Assembly: GCA_025201345.1 (NCBI GenBank)
Contig: JAIXMG010000015.1
Coordinates: 62,001 to 126,000 of the forward strand
Origin: Thamnidium elegans
Lineage: Eukaryota; Mucoromycota; Mucoromycetes; Mucorales; Mucoraceae
Length of the DNA stretch: 64,000 nt
Direction of reading: 5' to 3'
A program made the position numbers and the translations under genes. The notes beneath the pieces are model-generated. The model had not been told where the DNA came from and ran no database searches. It saw only the letters and a program-made list of their open reading frames with translations. Positions 58,378 to 64,000 of this stretch are shown here, one piece after another. Each line of letters opens with the position of its first letter. The stretch's first letter is position 1.

Positions 58378-58630
58378 TTATCTTGAAAAAAAAAGCAGCC
58401 TTTTTCGTCTAATGATAAATTAAAGGATAATGGCTCTTGAAACAATCGGTGAGTTTTCTCTTTATGTAAAGTGATACGATTTATTTATATTCCATTATTA
58501 TTTATCTCTCTGTTGGCTGTGCAAGTAGTGATAAACCTAGTATACAACAAATATTTGAGCTGACGATATAAGTCTTTACTGTGGATAATGGGAGGGAGGG
58601 TTATCATTTGGTATGTTAAAATTTTATGCG

Positions 58631-58686
<56 letters not shown>

Positions 58687-59356
58687 GAACCTTGCGATAA
58701 GTGATAACCATCACTAATATTTAACATAAAGTAGCCAAATAATCTTTTACTTACGGCTACATTCGACAAATATGAATAAAAAGTTGTCACCGTATATTTT
58801 TTTTCTAAAACAATATATGCAAATATGTAATAAAGAAAACCAAATTAAGAATTAGGTTTATCACTGTGGACATATTTTTTTCTAAATTTCACAAAAAAAA
58901 ACCCAACCTCAGTAGATGTTCTATTCTAAGGGAGCCATTATCGCCATTCTGTTGTGACAATCTCATGATTTTTTTTTTTCGAAAGAAGTTACAGGATTTA
59001 TAATCGTAAGCTGATGTTTAAATTCATGTACTTATATATATATGTGTGTGTGTCATTTGTAATACACATTGCAGTTAAGTAATTCTTAAATACCCCACAA
59101 ATCCTTTACATGATTGCATGATTTTTAGTTAACATATTCGGTCTTTTAATCTCACTAATCTTCACGCAGAGAATACCAGTTTTACCCCCAAGGTTGGGAA
59201 GCAATATAAGATCTAGCCAATAATATGATCACATCATTCCAGTCACACAGGCGGATATTTAATCGTTGCGTACTAAATATAAGGCCTAAGCTTTTTTTTT
59301 TTTACATGTATTTCTTTCTTTTTTTTTTTTGCATTATTATAAGAACTTTTCTTTAA
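58378..59356. other. Gene-free stretch with (CT)n
   Basis: No gene. It holds a long CT microsatellite (58634-58684) and a TATATA/TGTGTG run near 59034-59053. The proximal part is the presumed promoter of the lipase gene. Confidence 0.5.
58634..58684 (+). repeat. (CT)n microsatellite
   Basis: About 25 uninterrupted CT dinucleotides. Confidence 0.95.
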
Positions 59357-61937
59357 ATGGCTGTAAAAAATTCAGATAAAGCAGTTAAAAAAACAACAAA
59401 TAAAATTGTCTCTGCAGCAGATGATTCAGGTACACGTTCCTTAAATACACAAGAATATCGCAAGAAAAAAAATCCACTAGACATTGAGTACGTCAACGAA
59501 ACACACGTTCAAGATTTCTTAAAAGCGCTAGAATACGATCCTATTAAAAGTTCTAATAATGAATCCGTTGATACCTCTAACGCTGAACATATATCTGCAT
59601 GGACTGATGCTTTACCAGTCCTATCCACTTCAACTCCTCGATCCGTCAAACCAATGTCAAAAAGATCATCAAAAAGAAAGCTAATAGAACAAGAAGCTGC
59701 TAAACCAAAGGGTATTTCTCATTCACTATTACAATACCCATTAATCGTAAGTTTCTCTTTTTGGATATTCGAATCATCCCCCCCCCCTTCCTCCCTCTCC
59801 CTAACTAACTCAACTTTAATATATAGTTCGTTATTAGTCTCATCATGTTTTTTGAATTAATGGCTTATATTTCACTACGATTAATTGTACGCATGTGGGA
59901 GAACCTATTTAGCTGGAGAGGCCGTAAAAGAAAGCTACGAAGTCAACTACGTGCTTCCAAAACATACAAGGAATGGTGTGAATCTGCTGACGCCCTTGAT
60001 AAATATATGCAAAAAGATGAATGGAAAGAGACAATCCCATACGCCTATTACGATTATAGATTATTACAAAAAGTTGTAAAACACTTGAGGATGTACAGAC
60101 AAGGAAATACTGAAGAGGATGCTACTAAATTAATGGACGTATTATACGTTTGTTTAAAACAAAATTTTGCTGGTATCGAAAATGAGAAACTATATAGTAA
60201 CACTTATTTGGGTACAAAGACTTTAATTGAAGAGTATGTTGAAGAAGGTTAGTAAAAATAAAAAAATAAAAAAAGATTACTATAGTTACTAAAAAAAAAA
60301 AAAACGTTACCAAACAGTCACTAGATCAATCGAGGCGTTAGCAAATAACGAATTTATTCCTGCTGAAGATAAACGCCTTGCATTCAAATTATATTCTAAA
60401 AACTATGGACGCACTGCATTTTGTTTATCCGGGGGCGCAGGTTTCGGATACTATCATTTAGGCGTCATTCGCGCATTATTAGATCGAGGACTCTTACCAT
60501 CCATTATTACTGGTACATCAGCCGGTTCATTAATGGGTGCTATTGTCTGCACACGTACAGATGAAGAACTAAACGAAATTTTAAATCCCGAGCTAGCCAA
60601 ACGAATTAATATCTGTCAAGGTACTTGGGCATCCAAGGTTGCTCGTTATTTCACTACAGGTGCTATTTTTGATTCTCAAGAATGGTGTCGTGAAGCAATG
60701 TGGTTCTGTAAAGGTTCTCTTACATTTAAAGAAGCATATGAAAGAACTGGTCGTATATTTAATGTTTCTGTTATTCCATATGATCCTCATTCTCCTCCCA
60801 AGTTGTTGAATTATCTTACTGCTCCTGATTGTGTTATTTGGAGTGCTGTACTTGCCTCTGCAGCTATCCCTGGTGTAAAGTATTAATATATTATATTTTA
60901 TAGAGTATATCATTACTCATGCTCTTTTTTTGATATATATAGATCTTAAACCCAGTCGTTCTTATGCAGAAAAAACGCGGCACCGAACATCTTATTCCTT
61001 ACAACTATGGTCATAAATTTAAAGATGGTAGTTTAAGTACTGACATCCCTACACTTGCATTAAACACACAATTCAATGTAAACTATACTGTGGTTAGTCA
61101 AGTGAATCCTCATGTGCACATCTTCTTTTATGCAAACCAAGGTAGTCCCGGTAGACCTGTCACCCATCTTTCTGGCCGAGGCTGGCGTGGAGGATTTTTA
61201 GCTTCTACCATTGAACAAATGTTAAAGCTTGATTTAGCTAAATGGTTAAAGGTTTTAAGAAGTTTAAAACTTTTACCTAAAATTCATGATCAAGATTGGA
61301 GTTCAATTTGGTTACAAAAGTTTGATGGCAATGTCACTATTTTGGTAAAGTAACATAAATACATAAATGTCAATTAAAAAAGTAGTCTAACCTCCTTTTA
61401 TTTTAGCCTAAATCTGATTTATCTGATTGGTTTTACACAGTTGCTGACCCAACACCAGAAAGACTTCAGAAATTAATGATTATAGGTCAAATAAGAACAT
61501 GGCCCAAGGTTTCCATGATCTCAAATCGTATGCGTATTGAATCTTCGATTGAAAAAGTACGTAGAGCACTTCGTACTCAAAAATCAAACAGACGTATGAA
61601 CAGTCAAACTGAAAACCAAGTCAATAAGCTCTCACAACGCTTGGAAAGTCAAGATTTGATTAACAATGTACTTCATACCAATGGCCATCATAGTGACGCA
61701 GGTAGCGGTGATGAATTAGCATTTTTATCACGTCGTCGCGTCAGTATGCCCGATGGTTCATTTCATCATATGGATGAAACCGACCTTTTCAGAGAACAAC
61801 ATCGTCGTCGTAAATTTATGGCTCAATTTAATGGAAAAAATACCAATAATAGTAATACCACTAGCAAATCTTCCTTTATATTTGATTCTGATTCTGATTC
61901 TCATATTACTCCACCCAGTTCACCAGATATTATTTAA
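59357..61937 (+). CDS. Patatin-like triacylglycerol lipase (Tgl3/4/5 type)
   Basis: Five exons: 59357-59746, 59827-60247, 60318-60874, 60943-61344, 61407-61937; 766 aa. A disordered basic N-terminus is followed by a hydrophobic hairpin-like segment (LLQYPLIFVISLIMFFELMA), the upstream conserved region of the yeast Tgl lipases (WCESADALDKYM, DYRLLQKVVKHL) and the patatin core: oxyanion loop SGGAGFGYYHLG, nucleophile GTSAGS and catalytic aspartate KDGSLSTD. The C-terminal 200 residues are charged and disordered with SDSDSDS. Yeast relatives act on lipid droplets to mobilise stored triacylglycerol and also have acyltransferase activity. Which yeast paralogue it matches cannot be decided here. 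Confidence 0.92.
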
Positions 61938-62138
61938 CCCCCTCATTTATTCCCACAATACCCTCTCTTTTTTTCTTTTTTTTTTTTGCGCATGTATACA
62001 TTTTAAATAAATAAACATTTTTCACGTCGTATTGTTTTTAGTGTATCGAGATTTATCGTCACATTTGTTTACTGTAACTAAATTATAGTTAAGCCTGCAT
62101 ACAATAAGGATTTATGCAACAACAACAACAAAGATGTA

Positions 62139-62566
62139 TTATACAAAGTACCACTTGGAATCGTAACCTGCGGCTTCTTCCTCCTTTACACTACTTGAGG
62201 ATGTTTCACCTACAATTGATTCACTTTCTATTCTATTAGCAGAATCAAGTACAGAAGTATTATGACTAGAGTAACAAAATGTATCAGTATATATATACAC
62301 ATAATTCTATAAACATCCAACATACATGTCTAATTTACTTGGCACTTTTCCCTGCACCAACCTTTCCCATGCTTCATGAGTTTCGGCAATAACTAAAGAC
62401 GCATATGCGCTATTTTTACACTCTCCATCAAAAGCAAACGAGTTCTCTGGCTTTCCATCAGGGACCTTATAAATCTTGAACCAATTCCTTGTTGCGTCAA
62501 CTAACCCAGGATAAAATTGTTCTACATCATTAACATCTGATATAAAAAAATTGGTTTTAATAACGT

Positions 62567-62599
<33 letters not shown>

Positions 62600-63306
62600 T
62601 AAACGTATTTTCTTACCATTGACTTTAGAGGCCATAGGATCTTTAGTATCTATAGCAAGGACTTTCCAATCAGTTTCACCTTCATCTAACATGGCTAAAA
62701 CACCCAATACCTTTACTTGCTTCACTTCACCTCGCTTTGCAATATCTTGACCAATCTCAATGACATCAATTGGATCATTATCTCCTCCGGCCTTTGTTTC
62801 AGGGTGAACAATAGATGGGTCTTCCCAAGTTTGTGGTAAAGCACCATAATTCCAAATATACCCCTTATAAGGGAAGCAATTACGTACAAATCTAGGTTTA
62901 CCTTTTTTAACATCTTGTTTTAAAGGGTTGAATTTTTCTTTTGTGGCAATCTAATGTATATCAGTACACACACTGGATACAGCTATTTATTATTATTTTT
63001 TTACCTCTACTTTAGCGTTAGTCCAACGAGGGATTTCAACTACCATATTGACGACATTTTTTTGTTCATTCGCATAAAGTGGAATATCATGAAAAGGTGA
63101 AATAACTTTTCCGTCTCTTTCTACAACAACAACAAAAAATAAGTGAATGCTTCTAAATGACAAGTTTCTTTTTTCTTTTTTCTTTTACCTAAAAAGACGC
63201 GATGAGTTTCAGTGAATGGTTGTCCCACAGAAATAGACTTGTAAGTTGAAGAATAACGTATAAAACAAGTGCGTAACAGTCTTTGGTTTTTCAAGATAGA
63301 ATTCAT
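62139..63306 (-). CDS. PPA2: Inorganic pyrophosphatase, mitochondrial form
   Basis: Five exons: 63189-63306, 63005-63120, 62617-62950, 62326-62536, 62139-62265; 301 aa. Family I soluble pyrophosphatase: [45 protein letters not shown] and the signature [11 protein letters not shown] with its metal-binding aspartates; then [20 protein letters not shown]. The N-terminal 22 residues ([20 protein letters not shown]) are basic and lack acidic residues, like a mitochondrial presequence. It hydrolyses pyrophosphate from biosynthetic reactions in the matrix. The acidic C-terminal extension ([13 protein letters not shown]) is longer than I expect for the family. Convergent with the lipase (201 bp between stops) and divergent from the next gene with only 117 bp between starts. 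Confidence 0.95.
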
Positions 63307-63423
63307 AACGAAAAGGGGTGGTTATTCTCCAGGGTTATTGAAAGTGTCAACTTTTTTTTAAAAAAAAAAGAAAAAATATATTCAAGTTCCGGATTGTAAC
63401 TCTTTTATTCTTTCTTAAAAACC
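63307..63423. promoter_or_regulatory. Short bidirectional promoter region
   Basis: Only 117 bp separate the pyrophosphatase start (minus strand) and the start of the coiled-coil gene (plus strand). The sequence is A/T tracts on both sides with no further element recognised. Both promoters and leaders must share it. Confidence 0.6.
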
Positions 63424-64000
63424 ATGAGACCTGATCCACATAAAGCGAAAGAATCTCGTAAATATCAATCACGACAAAAGAAAATAGGAAACACAGAGGC
63501 AGTAGAAGTAGCAGAAGCTCGTAAAAAAGCATCAAAAGCGCGTGACAAAGGCTTAGGTAACGCTGCTGTTAGAAGAAGAAATGCTGAACCATCTGAAGAA
63601 ACAGAAGAGGAAAAAGAAGAACGAAAGTTACGTCAAGCTAAATTCTCTAGAAGACAACTTGCTTCTAATGCAGATCGCTATATAGAAGAAACAGAGCAAG
63701 GTATAATTTTATTTATCACACCAAAAAAAAAAAAAAAAAAAAAAAAAGAAAACAAAATGTTAAACTTTAGTGTTAGATGTATTGGAGAGAGATGCAGAAT
63801 TAGGTATTGATAGAGAAACAACCGATTTAGTATCCATGTTGGAAAGTACAGGTATAAAATACACTCCCCCCAAAAAATTATACAGGAAAGCCCAGTATTT
63901 TAAAAATATATTACCTAATAGAGGAAGGGAGTTCATCATTTTTCAAATTCAAGGAAGAACAATACGATACAACCACAGCAGCCATGAATAAAAATATGAT
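63424..64000 (+). CDS. Conserved-looking charged coiled-coil protein, 3' end outside the window
   Basis: Exon 1 63424-63700, exon 2 from 63771, and a third exon probably from 63922 after a 71-bp intron (63851-63921, giving ESTEEGSSSFFKFKEEQYDT). A 46-bp intron ending near 63896 also fits the phase. The protein is highly charged and helical: RPDPHKAKESRKYQSRQKK, EAVEVAEARKKASKARDK, RNAEPSEETEEEKEERK, then a more conserved-looking LERDAELGIDRETTDLVSML. No domain is recognised. It ends open at the window edge. Confidence 0.6.

Noticed and set aside
58634..58684. CT repeat as a CRISPR-like or regulatory array
   Set aside because: Plain dinucleotide microsatellite without spacers.

Overview
The window is nuclear DNA from a Mucoromycota fungus, most likely of the order Mucorales. 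The evidence is AT-rich, homopolymer-rich intergenic DNA, short (about 50-80 bp) GT..AG introns in nearly every gene, fungal housekeeping proteins, and a multi-copy protein family and transposon remnants of types I know mainly from Mucoromycota. Exon borders given here are hand-derived. For the housekeeping genes the phases close and the summed lengths are multiples of three.

Conserved gene blocks: (1) 10.2-16.8 kb: leukotriene-A4-hydrolase-type aminopeptidase (+), ribosomal protein P2 (-), Leu5-type mitochondrial carrier (-), ER alpha-1,2-mannosidase (-). (2) 18.8-30.1 kb: a 1311-aa ASH-repeat protein (-), a small basic orphan (+), methionine-R-sulfoxide reductase MsrB (+), ribosomal protein uS10/S20 (+), and two tandem four-TM paralogues (-) with a decayed third copy. 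(3) 42.6-55.3 kb: anillin-like C2/PH protein (+), PRL-type phosphatase (+), acidic single-TM protein with a PPxY motif (-), cysteinyl-tRNA synthetase (+), ribonucleotide reductase small subunit (-), ACBD5/Atg37-like acyl-CoA-binding protein (+). (4) 59.3-64 kb: Tgl3/4/5-type patatin lipase (+), mitochondrial inorganic pyrophosphatase (-), and a coiled-coil protein (+) cut by the window end. These are unrelated housekeeping functions sharing strand-switch regions, not a pathway cluster.

Accessory regions (0-9 kb, 17-18.7 kb, 30-42 kb, 55-59 kb) hold most of the interest. They contain a piggyBac-like transposase tail, a Tc1-like transposase N-terminus, a MULE-like transposase relic, several MITE-like elements, and a broken Fanzor (eukaryotic TnpB homologue) at 6.8-8.5 kb whose RuvC and zinc-ribbon motifs are still readable. 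They also hold at least five members of a dispersed family (called family N here). Its members share a core with spaced acidic residues, read here as possibly PD-(D/E)XK-nuclease-like, plus a C-terminal beta-rich domain and conserved intron positions. One member (3.9-5.8 kb) looks intact. One (33.4-34.5 kb) is an intact-looking gene carrying only the C-terminal domain. One (36.1-37.9 kb) is interrupted by a 149-bp CACTA-type MITE. Two lie head to head, sharing a perfect 180-bp inverted repeat (40.65-41.32 kb). I saw no tRNA, rRNA, CRISPR array or complete autonomous transposon.
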